Notes under the pieces: generated by a model
What the model was told of the DNA's origin: nothing
Database searches by the model: none
The model's input: the letters and a program-made list of their open reading frames with translations, nothing else
Made by a program: the position numbers and the translations under genes
Part shown: piece after piece, positions 48,751 to 60,679 of the stretch
How the letters are laid out: each line of letters opens with the position of its first letter
Numbering within the stretch: the first letter of the stretch is position 1
Assembly (NCBI GenBank): GCA_025917655.1
Contig: CP084611.1
Location: forward strand, 4,774,001 to 4,838,000
From: Chlorella sorokiniana
Lineage: Eukaryota > Chlorophyta > Trebouxiophyceae > Chlorellales > Chlorellaceae
DNA: 64,000 nucleotides
Direction: 5' to 3'

Positions 48751-51244
48751 ATGGCCGAGACGCTGACTCTCCGCGGCGAGCTGACCGGTGAGCAGCAGTG
48801 GATGGGCGCCAACAGGCTCTGATTGCCTCTTGGGCCCTTAAATGGTGTACATGCTGTTCATTGACTTTTTGGACGCGTCGGTCGCACCATAGGGGCCAGC
48901 CGGCACGCTTCCACCCGCCTTGCTCGATATGCTGCCTTTGCCTGGTCCCCTCCTGCAGGCCACAAGGGCTGGGTAAGGAGCAGTGCTGCCCCGGGCAGGC
49001 GGCTGTGGGGCCGCATGCCGCCGAGCAGCAACGTTTGCATGCCGGCCGTGCTAAGCAGACGGCCTGGGCGGAGCTGAGCAGGTACAGAGGCGGATGCTCA
49101 TGTAGTCTGACATCCCCTTGTGCAGGTCACCGCCATCGCGGCTCCCCTCGACCCCACCAGCGAGACCCTGCTGTCCAGCTCTCGGTGCGTACACTTCGTT
49201 CTAAGCAACCAGCGTTGTTTGACGAGGGTCGATTAGGCGATTGTGCATCCGACGTCCCGGGGCGCAGTCACGATTCTGCTGCCCGCCGCCTGCCATTGTG
49301 CTGCCGAACAGCACCCCACCCTGCACCTCCCTGTGCTGCAGCGACAAGACCGTGCTGGTCTGGCAGCTGGGTAACGCCGAGGATGGCGCTCTGGGCTTCC
49401 CCCGCCGGTGAGGAGCCTGCTGCACAACACTCACTTGTCCCCCCCCCCCCGCCGCGCCTCCCTCCCTGCGCTCACCTTGGTTTGCTTCCTGTTGCCCCCT
49501 CCTTTCCTGCCGCAGCGCCTGCGCGGCCACAGCCACTACGTGCAGGACGTGGTGATCTCGTCCGACGGCCAGTTCTGCCTGACTGGCTCCTGGGACGGCA
49601 CCCTGCGCCTGTGGGACATCACCTCCGGCCAGACCACCCGCCGCTTCCTGGGCCACACCAAGGACGTGCTGTCCGTCGCCTTCTCCGCCGACAACCGCCA
49701 GGTGGGGGCTGGGCGGGGCAGGAGGGCGGCTGGGATCATGACTGGGCGGTGGCAGGGCTGTGGGCAGGCGCGACAAACACGGTGCCAGAGCCTATCACAC
49801 ATCAGTTTTGTCTCCATCCCGACGGCTGCCGTTTCCTTGGCCCTGGCAGATTGTGTCGGGCTCCCGCGACAAGACCATCAAGCTGTGGAACACCCTGGGC
49901 GAGTGCAAGTACACGATCGGCGAGCCCGACGGCCACACCGAGTGGGTGTCCTGCGTGCGCTTCTCCCCGTCACCCAGAACCCCATCATCGTTTCCGCCGG
50001 CTGGGACAAGGCGGTCAAGGTGCGGCGGGAAGGCCCGGGCGGGTGGAAACCTGCGGACCCCCTGGGCGGATTCACCCTGAGCAGTGCCTTCTCTGTGATT
50101 GGGATACAGGCGGCACCATCCCTCAACGCCTCGCCCCGCGCTGACGCCCTCCCTGCCCCTCACAGGTGTGGAACCTGACCAACTGCAAGCTGCGCAACAA
50201 CCTGGTGGGCCACCAGGGCTACGTCAACACCGTCACAGTCTCCCCCGACGGCTCCCTGTGCGCCTCGGGCGGCAAGGTGCGCGCGGCAGCACAAGCGGTA
50301 CACGCGGCACACCCGCTCGGCCCAGCTCCGCGCCTCTTGTCGCCCCTGCCACCCCCAGCAACCCCGCGCGAGGGCAAGGCGCCGTCCTTTTGGACCACGT
50401 GCGCCGCCCTGCAGCCCCCACTTCTTCCTTCCCAACCTTCGTTCGATCGAAAAAGCTCCCCGCTGCCTCCCTTGCGCCGCCGCAGGACGGCGTGGCCATG
50501 CTGTGGGACCTGTCCGAGGGCAAGCGCCTCTACTCCCTGGACGCCGGCGACATCATCCACTCCCTCTGCTTCTCCCCCAACCGCTACTGGCTGTGCGCCG
50601 CCACCCAGTCCTCCATCAAGATCTGGGATCTCGAGTGAGCCCCGGCGCCGCCCCACCGCGCCGCCTCTCCAGCCACAACGCCCGCCTGCCTGCTCTATTT
50701 GAAGGCCGGCTGTGCCTCCTCTGAACTGTGGCGGGCGCGTGCAAGGCGCGGCTGTTGTGCCGGCGTGGAGCCACCCCTACTGTTCCGCCCTTGTTCCACC
50801 TTTCCTCCCACCCTCTGCCCCCCCCAGGTCCAAGTCGCTGGTGGACGAGCTGCGCCCGAGCTGCCCGAGCGCAGCAAGAAGGCGCAGGTGCCCTACTGCG
50901 TCTGCCTGGCCTGGTCCGCCGACGGCTCCACTCTCTACTCGGGTGCGTGGGGAGCTGGGGGCGGTGGAAGTTGGGGAGACACGTGGCCCGCTCATGCATT
51001 GTCCCCTCCATGTGTGTTTTGTGGGGAAGCGGGGTGGCGCTGTGCTGCACGCGGGGCCAGCAGGCTGCGCGCCCATCACCCGGCAGTCAATGCCGAGCTG
51101 CTGGCCCAGCTCCTCGCCCGCTCCCGCTCGCTGGCCCCCACCCCACTCCACCCCCACCCCCCACCCCACACACCCCTGCGCTATGCTTCTGCAGGCTACA
51201 CCGACGGCGCCATCCGCGTGTGGCAGGTGGGCCGCGCGATCTAA
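48751..51244 (+). CDS. RACK1: RACK1, seven-WD40 40S ribosomal scaffold protein
   Basis: Conserved beta-propeller on the 40S subunit head that docks kinases and regulators. Exons: 48751-48787, 48959-48972, 49126-49184, 49342-49407, 49516-49692 or so, 49850-50019, 50166-50276, 50485-50634, 50828-50942 and 51195-51244. They give [170 protein letters not shown] and IRVWQV: the seven blades in order. The ATG lies in a good context (GCCATGGCC). Three single-base frame breaks occur, at C/G runs 49399-49408, 49965-49968 and 50855-50857, each flanked by perfect RACK1 sequence. Since RACK1 is highly conserved, sequence errors are far likelier than decay. Confidence 0.96.
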
Positions 51245-51925
51245 GCGCGTTGCCCCGTTGCCTAAACAGGCAGGCACGGCAGCGGCCGAGGCCTGAAGAG
51301 GGAGCACGCGGCGCGCGCCGACCGCGCAGGATTTGCGGCGTCCGGCGAAGCGCAGCCGGCCGCCACCATGGGAATGTGAAAGAGCAAAATGCGGGCGGGC
51401 GCTTGCCGGGCTTGTTGCAGAGGTGCTTGCGCGGGGCCGCGCTGCCCTCCCCACATCCGAATCTCGTTGCACAGCACGGTCACATCCGTGTGCTCTGCTT
51501 TCGTCCTTGCGGCGGATGCAGCGCTCTCGTGTAACCAAGCTGTGCTGCGCTGGTTTAGACTTTGGGCTGGCATGCATGCAATAGCCATTGTAGACATGAT
51601 GTGATCAGGGGCTGAAGGCTGCACAGCACTGACGCGCGGGTGCCGCCCGTCCTGCCACCAGCCAAGAGGGCAGGGGCCCAGCACGAAGGTTGTGAAAGGG
51701 CGGCATTGCCCCTCAGACAATTGTCACGTCCTGACTGTTGTGCTGTTCAATCAGCGCTCTGCGGCCAGCGCTCCAAACGCGCCCCGGTTCCCCCACTTTC
51801 TGCCCCCTTGCATTGGCAAGCCTGTATTCGCCCTCTGCAGTCCATCGACTATAAATAGGCTCGCGGTGATCGCGGCCGAGCCGTCGCCGCGCGCTCTCCC
51901 TGGCGGCCGCGGCGGCGGAAGCAGC
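51245..51925. other. intergenic region between RACK1 and the SDR gene
   Basis: RACK1 3' flank and SDR promoter. A TGTAA element near 51530 is compatible with a green-algal poly(A) signal, but that is only suggestive. Minus-strand open frames here lack support. Confidence 0.45.
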
Positions 51926-53573
51926 ATGGCATACCCGCTGCTCAACAAAGTGTTCTTGGTGACGGGCTCCACCGACGGCATCGGGCTGCACACCGCACAG
52001 CGCCTCGCCTCGCAGGGCGCCACCGTGTTGGTGCACGGGCGCAGCGAGGCGCGGGTGGAAGCCGCGGTGGCGGCCGTGCGCGGCGCCGCGGGCGGCGGCG
52101 GCGGCAACGCCGCAGGCTTTGCCTCCGACCTGGCCTCGCTGGCGGGCGTGCGCCAGCTGGCGCAGCGCGTGCGCCAGCACTCGCCCTGCATAGACGTGCT
52201 CGTCAACAACGCTGGGGTTTACGAGCCGCAGCGGAAAGCTTCCGAGGTGGGGCAGGCGTGGCTCTCTGCAGGGCGCTGGAGTGGCACGATCCCCCTCTTC
52301 CTTTTTTATGGCAGCGCTGGTGGCGGGTTTCCTCACGGGGTGCCAGTTCCCCCAAGCCCTCCCCCAGGATTCTTCCTGCTGGGCCACAGAGCGGTGTGGT
52401 TTGGTCCGTTATCACCAGCATTGCGATTTTGGCCCCTCTTTGCCGCAACCCTGCACCCTGGCGTGCCCCCTGCGCCCTGCGCCCCTGCACCCTGGTGTCC
52501 CCCGCCGCCCCCCTCCAGGATGGGCTGGAGATGACATGGGCGGTGAACGTGGCAGCGCCCTTCCTCCTCACCTCACTGCTGCTGCCCTGCATCAGCCAGC
52601 GCGTCGTCACTGTGGCCTCCATCTCTGCCGCCAGCATCGACTTTGCCAACCTGCAGCAGGTGGGCGCTGGGCTGCGGCGCCTGCTCCGCTGGTTGCTGCG
52701 CTGCACGCCCGTGGCCGCTGCGGCCTGTCCCCCGCCCAGCCACAGGCCGGCAGGCAGCTGGGCGCACAAGCGTTCAGCCGCCGCTGCCCCACCCGCACAC
52801 CCGTCTGCTCACGCAAACACTGCGCGCATGGTGCATCAGGAACGCGGGTACAGCGCCCACGGCGCCTACTCCCTCTCCAAGCTGGCCGACATCGTTTTCA
52901 GCCACGCGTTGGCAGAGCGGCTGCGCGCCGCCGGCTCCCCGCTCACCTCCAACTGCTTGGACCCAGGTGATCCCACCTGTAACCCAGGAAGCTGGGTGTT
53001 CCGCACATGTTCTGTTGTTGCTCAGCATGTGAGAATTGGGAGAACGGGAGCCACCATCTGCAGCAGGGAGGCGTGTTCCGCTGTCCAGGGCAGTTTGGGT
53101 CTGTTGGGAGTGCGTTGCGGTATGTGCGACTGCCAGCCGTGCTGGGCGCGCCACCACACCGCCGCAGGCACCGTGAACACCAAGATGCTCTTTGCTGGCT
53201 GGGGCCCCATTGGCATGAGAGTGCAGGTGGGCTGGTTGCCCCGCTCATCGCGCTGAGCTTCCGCCTTGATCCCCCCTCCCCCTCTTCCCACCGACTCTGC
53301 TGCTGCAGTCTGTCTGGCCTTGCCTCTCCGGCTTTGTTCCGCTCCTAGTTCCTAACCCTAGCTCCCACGTTTTGCAGGATGCCGCCGACGAGTTCACAAT
53401 CGCCACAGACCCTGCGCTGGAGTGTGTGAGCGGCGAGTACTTTGTGGGGGCGCCCCCGCCGCGCACCCGCCCCCAGCTACGAGCGCGGCGTGCAGCGGCG
53501 GCTGTGGCGGGTGCTGGAGGAGCAGACGGGGCGGTGTGGAGCATTTGAGGCGGGCAGAGACGTGAGCAGTTGA
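51926..53573 (+). CDS. short-chain dehydrogenase/reductase
   Basis: Classical NAD(P)-dependent SDR of the retinol-dehydrogenase/TIC32-like type. Exons: 51926-52246, 52519-52659, 52840-52966, 53168-53226 and 53378-53573. Start MAYPLLNKVFLVTG is immediately followed by the cofactor motif TGSTDGIG. Then come HGRSEARVEAAV (a basic HGR turn, favouring NADPH), the NNAG motif in DVLVNNAGVYEP, EMTWAVNVAAPFLLTSLLLP, VVTVASISAAS, and the catalytic YSLSK. The C-terminal part reads TVNTKMLFAGWGP and CVSGEYFVGA. Near the C run 53467-53474 the frame breaks; after it the homologous ending YERGVQRRLWRVLEEQTG appears in another frame and stops at 53573. The uncorrected frame would stop at 53548. Substrate not predictable. 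Confidence 0.85.
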
Positions 53574-54514
53574 CTTGGCAAGTGCGAAAAGTTCAGGACA
53601 CAGTCGGCCTCTGCCCTACACAGGAAGATCTGCTGTCGCCTTGATTGCTGATTGGTTGATCGGGGTACCGGGACGCCTGTCAACACCACGGCGTGCGGCC
53701 CACCGTCGACCACCCCTTCCTTTCCTGGCGCGTGTCTCATCGTTACACTTCAACTATGGGCCCAGCCAGCGGGCAGGTGCACTTGGGGTCGTGACGTTGT
53801 GGGGGGGGGGTGTTGCTGTGTAATCATGGGGTGCTGTTTTCAGGGCACGACATGAATTCCAAGCAGGAGGGCAGTTGCAGCAGGGGCAGGGGGACTGACA
53901 GCAGCGAGGAGGAAACAGGGGTGGGTGCATGCTGTTTTGACCGAGCAATGGAAGCGTACAGGAGGTGGGACAATCTGCGAGCCTTGTGTCATTGCGCCGA
54001 TGGGTTGCCAGGGCAGGGGCCTCGTGCGTTGGGGACGTTGGTTGCGGGGAGGGCGGGCCGGGGTGGGAAAAGCTCGGAGGCAGGCCGGGGCTCGTGTGAG
54101 GTGAGCGGGCGCGGCCCGCAAAAGATGAATACTCTGAGAAAAGGGCTTGCGGGTGCGCTGTGGCCTGGGCCCAGCACGCCGCAGTGGGTCGCTTTTGTTT
54201 CGGATACGGTATCATCTTTGGCTGTGGTGCATGGAGGGTGGGGTGGGGCGTGGCGCGGCCATAGCGCCGCACAGCCGATGAGCTGGGGTGGGAGTGGAGG
54301 GTGGAAATTGGGGGTCGGGAGTGGTTTGTCGCTGCCCTGGCAGGAGGGTCAATGTTGGTTGCGGGGTTGCTGCTTCACAGTTGCTTCTCAAATGCGCCAC
54401 CAGCCGGGTGCGCTGGCTGGATGGGTCGGGGCGGGGGCGGCGCCTGGAGCTCGCGCGCCAAGCGCCGCCCACCCCGCCGGGTGGGCCCGCTAGGAGCCTG
54501 GGAGCAGGTGGCGC
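53574..54514. other. convergent intergenic region
   Basis: Between the SDR (+) and CSD (-) 3' ends. A long plus-strand open frame (53810-54493) is low-complexity Gly/Ala/Trp text, antisense to the likely CSD 3' UTR, with no splice or family support. Confidence 0.45.
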
Positions 54515-55306
54515 TCAGTAGCCGCCGCCATAGCCACCCTCCTGTGAAGGGTCGTGCGGGAAATGGGAGCAAACAAACGGTGGGTCGGGCTGCAAGCAAT
54601 AGCAGCAACTGCTACCATCGGCAATCAAAGATAATTCCCTCAACTTGGCTGAAATGCGATCACAATGCCCAAGCCAGGCTCCCCACCTGGCCGCCGTAGC
54701 CACCCTGGTTGTAGCCACCGCCACCGTAGCCGCCACCGCCGCCGCCGTAGCCACCACGACGGCCGCCGCCACGGCCGCCGCCGAAGCCACCACCGTAGGA
54801 ACTGCAGGGGGTGGGATGGGGTGGCAGGGTCAGCAGGTGGCAGGGTCAGGAGCCAGGCATGCTTGATGTCAGCCCCGGTCCAGCCCACACCCAGCAGCGC
54901 AGCGCAACAACGGCAGCATCAGCAGCGGCGCAGACGCGAGGCTGGCTGTGCATGGCCAGCAGGACAGAGGGTGAGGCCCGCTCACCCGCCACCGCCGCCG
55001 GCCGCCGCCCTGGCCGCCGTAGCTGTCGTCGTAGGTGCGACGGGGCGCGCCCTCAGGGGCGGCGCCGTTTGGGCCTGCGGCGGGCATGCGCACAAACAAC
55101 GGGTGAGCCCCGCCCTCGCGCAAGGCCAAACGATCGGCGGCCGTAGCAAGGCAGGCAGCGCTTGTGGCGAGACGACTTGGTGCCACGTTACAGCGCGCTG
55201 GTTCAAAACTCCAAAGAGCCCCCAGGCAGAGCCTGCCTCCCCTGCTGCCGTCCACGCTGCCCTTCGGCGCTGGCGCTCCCCGCCACCACCCGCTCACATG
55301 CGTGCA

Positions 55307-55343
<37 letters not shown>

Positions 55344-56302
55344 CATCACAGCTGGCACGCACAGCCAGGCCCTGCCGCTCACCAGTCACGTTGACCGCCT
55401 TCTGGCGGCCGTCATCGGAGGTCTCCACGAAGAACTCCACGGCCTCGCCCTCGCGCAGGGAGCGGAAGCCCTCGGACACGATGGCGGTCTGGTGGACGAA
55501 GAGGTCCTCGCCGCCTGTGGGCAGGGCGGGGTGGGAGCGAGGGTGGGGTTTTGAGGGGTTCGAGGGTGGGTGGAGTGGAATGGCGGTAGGAAGAGTGGGG
55601 TGGGCTCCAAGGAAGCGGCGGGGGGTGCTGCTGCGTGTGCGCGACAGGAGGAAGGGGGAGGGAAAGGGGGCGGGCAGAAGGTCTACGGCATAGGGGCAGG
55701 CGATGGGTGGCTCACCGCTGTCCGGGGTAATGAAGCCGTAGCCCTTGGTGACGTTGAACCTGCGAAAAGAGTCAGAAGGAGGCAGGCAGAGGTGAGGAAG
55801 GGGTGGGAACGGGCCGATCGCGGGCAGCCATGGTGCCAGCGGCGCTCGGAGCGCTGCAGGAATCTGACGAGGCGTTTCCCGCCAAAAAAAAAGATCGGTG
55901 GGGACGGCCCTGCGGGCCACCCTGCTGGGATGCTAAGAGGTAGGATCGATTGTGGGGGCAAAAGGAGGGGTTTGGGCCTAGAAGACAAGCCGCAGGTGTC
56001 ACGCCTTGCCGGGAAATGCACCAGCACTCAGGCCAGCCCGGCGTGGCACCTGCTAACAGCGGCGGCGGTGATGGCCGGCGCGCAAGTACCCCCAGCCCAG
56101 CTTTGGCGGGTGCGGTATGGTTCCCGACGGTATTTACACGCAGTTAGCTGCGTTGAAGGCGCGACCAGCGCCGCGAGTGCAAGACCACGACTTCTCGTGG
56201 ACACCAGCTTCCCCGATGCAAACCCCATCAGGGCCCCTAGACCCGCCAAACCGTGGCAGTAGACGCTTACCACTTGACGGTTCCCGTGGCCTTGGCTGCC
56301 AT
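54515..56302 (-). CDS. cold-shock-domain glycine-rich RNA-binding protein
   Basis: RNA chaperone with one N-terminal cold-shock domain and a Gly/Tyr/Arg-rich tail. Exons: 56302-56271, 55759-55715, 55514-55383, about 55078-54985, 54801-54687 and 54541-54515. The first exon encodes [11 protein letters not shown], the usual CSD start. RNP1 is [11 protein letters not shown] and RNP2 is DLFVHQTAI, followed by [11 protein letters not shown] and [10 protein letters not shown], completing the five-strand fold. The tail reads [32 protein letters not shown] and GGYGGGY then stop. No CCHC zinc knuckles are present, unlike many land-plant CSPs, so this is the simpler algal NAB1-like or GRP2-like layout without an RRM. 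One frame break is suspected around 54990-55011 in the Gly repeats. Confidence 0.9.
55308..55342. repeat. (CA)n microsatellite in a CSD-gene intron
   Basis: About 17 CA units on the plus strand in the intron between exons 3 and 4. Confidence 0.9.
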
Positions 56303-56824
56303 GGTGCTAGGGTGACTTGTGGGGCCTGCATGGCGGGGCACGCAACAGGGAAGCTCGTCAGGCGTGCATGGCAGGCCAGACTAGCCGCGAACCGTCGGTA
56401 TGCACACTATCACGCGATTCAAGGTAGGGTGAGCAAGTGCAGGCAGCGGAAATCAGGCCATCAGAGAAGGGCAACTCACGGGGTGCTGTCAAGCTTGTCC
56501 TGGAGGAAAAGTGATGAAGACGGTGGCTGAGAGGGTGGAGCGGAAAGGGCAGGGCAGTCGTTCCCTTTGAAGTGCCCATGCCGGCTGCACACCTATGCCG
56601 CAGCACACAGCACGGGAAACCGCGATCCCGGCTCCTTTGGTGCCCTCGAAACTCCCGTTTGTTTCGGCTAGGTTACGGATCACAATCCCAGGGATAAGGA
56701 GGGAGCACAGCTTTAGGGCTTGATGGTTTCGCTCACTGCAGCATCCCTGACACCCACGGCAAGCACTTGGCTGCTGCACGTGATCAATCACCGTGTTGGT
56801 TTCTCCAGGGCTAGCCACAGAATT
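56303..56824. promoter_or_regulatory. divergent promoter region, CSD protein / aminotransferase
   Basis: 522 bp between two outward-facing start codons. Both promoters must lie here. An in-frame upstream ATG for the aminotransferase exists at 56720. Confidence 0.5.
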
Positions 56825-59800
56825 ATGGCGCGGGCTGTGGGGCCTGGCCGGGTGGTTGCCGCCGCCGGGGCCGAGGCGGCGCAACAGGTGGAGCAGCCCC
56901 CGCTGTCGCTGCGTGTGCGCGAGACGGACGCCCCAGTCATCGTCAAAACAAAGAAGCTCGTGGCTACCACGGAAGGCACGCTGTCACTTGCGCAAGGTGT
57001 GTAAGTTGGGGCCTGCTTGCTTGTTTCGCGCCACCCGCATTGCAGTTTCTCCTCGCAGCCAGCTCAGGGTTTGGTAAGTCGAGCGCGGTCCTTCAACAAG
57101 CCAGCATGCCAAATGCTGCAGTGGTGGACTGGGTTGACGGAAGGGCAGGCCAGGACTGACTGTGGGCCCCATGCAGCGCCCTTGCCCGCGGTTTGCACGC
57201 ACCGCCTGCCGCTTAGCCTCGGTCCGATCCTCCCGCTTGCTGCAGGCATCGTGCACTGGCAGCCGCCGCCGCCGGCGCTGCAGCTGGCGGCGCGCATGGC
57301 GACAGACCCTGCAGTCAGTGCCTACGGGCCGGATGACGGGCTGCCTGCGCTGCGAGAGGCGTTGCGACAGAAAGTCCGCGCGGACAACGGGCTGGAGGGG
57401 GTGAGTGCAGGGCTTGGGAGGGAGCGGCGTTGTTCAGAGATTGTTGCAGAGCACCCTAGTGAACCAACTGGAAAGCTCATCTCCATGGCTGCTTGGCTGC
57501 TGGGCTGCCGCTCGTGCCCAGGAAGGGTTTGCCTCGCCCGCCGCGCCCGACAGCAGCAACAAGGCAGCAGCCCTCCTGCGGCCTCCCTGCCCCCTTCCAC
57601 TGGCACCGCCGGCCCGCCCCCAGCCGCAGCCGCAGCCTGCATAGCTGGCTGCGCTGGTAGCGACCCCCTCTGTACTGCCTGCAGTACGATGTCATGGTGA
57701 CAGCTGGCGCCAACCAGGCCTTCACCAACGTCGTGCTGGCGCTTCTGGATGCCAGCGATCGGGTGGCGCTGTTCAAGTGAGGGCGCCTTGTAGGGTGGTG
57801 GGTGTGTTGGTGTGTGGTGGCGAGTGTGGGAAGGGGACTGACCTGTTTGCAGCCAGCATACCCTCTTCCATGACAGTCATAGCAAGGTGATGTGGAACCT
57901 GGAGTGTGTCGATCAGTGGGTGCACAGCGGCACCCGCCTCGCGTCACGCTGCGCGACCTGAACCCGGACCGATGCGCACCAACCTCTGCCTCTGGCCGGC
58001 TCCCTGCTCCCCCCGTCCCCTGCCCTGCTGCCCTCAGACCCTACTACTTCAACCACCTCATGGCCATCCAGATGAGCGGCGGCGGCGCCCACGTGGCGCT
58101 GGGCCCTCGGGCCGGCCCCCGCGGCCACCCAGACCTCGCCTGGCTGGCCGCTGAGCTGGCGGGGCCCTCGCCGCCCAAGCTGGTCGTCATCACCAACCCC
58201 TGCAACCCCACGGGTGCCCCCCCCGCTGCGGCCTGCCTGGGACGTGTGTGTGCATGTCGTGTTCGCTCAAGGCAAACCGTGCCCGGCACAGCTTGCCGTT
58301 GGGGCTGTGTCGACGGGGCGCTGCGTGTGCTGCAGCCAGCGGTTGCGCGCTGTGGGGAGCGCTGGACGGCCTGCGCCTCCCGCACCCGCACCTGGCGGCT
58401 CGGCAGCCTGCGCCTATGACTCCCCTGTGCACTGGTTGCCCTCACCCCCTTCCCACTCACACAACCCCCCATCCACCCACACCACTTTGAACACCCCACA
58501 GGCACCCTGATGTCGCGAGAGGAGGTGGAGCACGCTGCAGAGCTGTGCGGGGCCGCGGGCGCCTGGCTGGTACTGGACAACACGTGCGTGAGGCCAGGGG
58601 CAGGGGGCCTCTGGACTCTTTTATGTGTGTGTGTGTGAGAGGGAGAGGGGGCAAGGGGCCACCTGGAGGTGGCCCTAGGGCTGCTCACGGGGGCCTGCAG
58701 CAGGCCTGCTGCGCCCTGAGGAGCAGGCGGTACGGGCGGTGGCCTGCTGGAAGGAGCACATGCTGGGTGGAGCGCGGGAGCACCACCCGCCTGCCGGGGC
58801 ACAGCCTGCTCTGCATTTATGCGGCGCGGACCAAGGCGCCAAGCTGCCGCCGTGTGCTGCCCGCTTCGTGCTGCCGCAGGTACGAGCACTTTGTGTACGG
58901 GAGGGGCAGCACCACTGCGTGGCGGCGCCCCATGTCATCAACATCTTCTCCTTCTCCAAGGCAGGCCGCAGCTCTCGTGCGCCTGTTGCTCATGCCATTG
59001 CTGGAGCCGCGTACCCTGGCAGCGTTTGGCCTGCGTGCTATTGAAACTCTCTGAGAGAGCGTGCGGCACGCTCTCTGCACTGCACCTATCACGGCTGCAC
59101 CGGCCGGGCTTGCCCTGCCTGCCTACCAGCGGTTGTGCCCCAGCCTGTCCCTCCCTCTGCTTTTTGAGCTGATGTACCGCTGGTGCCCCGCCGCTGCACC
59201 GCTGCAGGCGTACGGCATGATGGGCTGGCGTGTGGGCTACATAGCATACCCTGAGAGCGGCGGCGGCGAGCTGGCGGCGCAGCTGCTCAAGGTGCAGGAC
59301 ACGATCCCGGTGTGCCCCACGCAGCTCAGGTGTGCTGGAAAGAATGCGACAGGCCAGCTGCGGGGGCTGGCTGGTTGTGCCGCTGAACGGGGGCGGGGCT
59401 AGCAAGTGCCCCCAGTCAGAGCTTAGCTTAGCTGGCTCAGCGGTAGGAGGAGGGGGCCGGTAAACCGGTCGCATTGACCGGGCTGCAGCCCAGGGGGAAG
59501 ATGGCGGGATGCTGCTCCGCTTGCAGCAGCCGCACGCTTGCTGGAAGGGCAGCCCAGCCCGCTCCGCCTGCGTGTGTGCGCCTGCCCTGCTGCAGCCAGT
59601 ATGTGGCACTCGGCGCTGTGGAGGCGGGCCGCGACTGGGTGGACGGGCAGGTGGCGGGCCTGGCGGGCAACCGCGCCGCGCTGCTGGATGCGCTGAGCCC
59701 GCTGGGCCCGGACGCTGTGGTAGGCGGGGAGGGCGCCATCTACCTCTTCGCCAGGCTGCCGCCGGGTGAGGGCTTCCGTGGAAGCTGCTTGCTGGCCTGC

Positions 59801-60137
59801 ACACACACAAACACACACAAGTGAAGTGAAGAACGGAGCTGGAACAACAATGGGCAACAACCAAACACATGTCATGCGCATACAACCCTGTTCTCCTTGC
59901 CCCGCAGGCTGCGAGGATGATGACGCCGTCGTCGAGTGGCTGGTCAGGAAGCACAGGGTGTGCCTCATCCCTGGCAGCTCGTGCGGAGCGCCGGGCCACG
60001 TTCGCGCCGCCTTTGCCAACCTCAAGCCGGAGCTGTGCGCAGAGGCGGCGGCACGCCTGAAAGCCGGGCTGGCTGAGCTGGTGGCGGAGGGGATGCCTGC
60101 GGTGCGGCGCTTCCTCGACGCCCAAGCGACTGCATAG
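56825..60137 (+). CDS. ISS1: ISS1/VAS1-like class I aromatic aminotransferase
   Basis: PLP-dependent aminotransferase matching Arabidopsis ISS1/VAS1, which moves amino groups between methionine and aromatic 2-oxo acids and restrains auxin and ethylene precursors. Exons: 56825-56996, 57246-57400, 57685-57776, 58038-58213, 58502-58583, 58880-58960, 59208-59329, 59596-59765 and 59908-60137. Homologous text: APVIVKTKKLVATTEGTLSL, AQGIVHWQPPPPALQLAA, SAYGPDDGLPALREALRQK, VMVTAGANQAFTNVVLALLD, PYYFNHLMAIQM, VITNPCNPTGT, GAWLVLDNTYEHFVYG, VINIFSFSKAYGMMGWRVGY (Lys binds PLP), VQDTIPVCPTQLS and GGEGAIYLFARLPPG. The intron after SFSK seems to have a GC donor (58961). A frame break lies near 58899-58906. 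The start at 56825 (MARAVGPGRVV) may be preceded by 35 more residues from 56720. Confidence 0.9.
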
Positions 60138-60679
60138 GGGGCCGTGCGGCGCCCTCTGTGGCGGCGGTGCGGCGCCCTTCTGTGGCGGCCGCTGCTGCTT
60201 GGCAGACAGGCTGCGCATCTGCCATGGGCGCCTCACACAGCCTGACCTTGTGTGCATCGGGTTTTCATGGCATCTGCCAACTGTTTTTGTGCATTAGCAG
60301 CCAACGAGCAGCAGCGTGGTCACAACTGCTGACGTGACATTGGTCCCGACTGCTTCGCCCTCCTCCTGTCAAAGATCTGCTGCTGCTGGTGCCAGTCCTT
60401 GCTATTGATATTTATAGTAGTTCATGGTTTCAGAAGCATTCATGTATTTCTGCAGTATGCGTGCGTGGTGTCGTTCCAGAGCTTGGCATTCAAAGGATCC
60501 CTCCTGCTGCGACTGCTGTGCCCAGTGCCAGGCGACCTCGCTTGTGTGGCCGAGGGAGACGACGTGCACGTCTGCAAGCCATTCCTCAAAGTTTCACGGC
60601 TTGAATCAGCTCACAAACTCGCTCTTCGGCACGCCGCAGCTTGAAAACACATGTGAGGCGAGAGCAAGGCGCAGCGGCA
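60138..60679. other. intergenic region
   Basis: Aminotransferase 3' flank and promoter of the last gene. A small direct repeat of GTGCGGCGCCC-TCTGTGGCGGC occurs twice just after the stop (about 60143-60190). No gene supported. Confidence 0.45.

Noticed and set aside
51262-51720. 152-codon minus-strand frame after RACK1
   Set aside because: No recognised motif and it covers the RACK1 3' flank.
53810-54493. 227-codon plus-strand frame
   Set aside because: Biased Gly/Trp/Ala composition, no splice pairs, and it lies antisense to the probable CSD 3' UTR.
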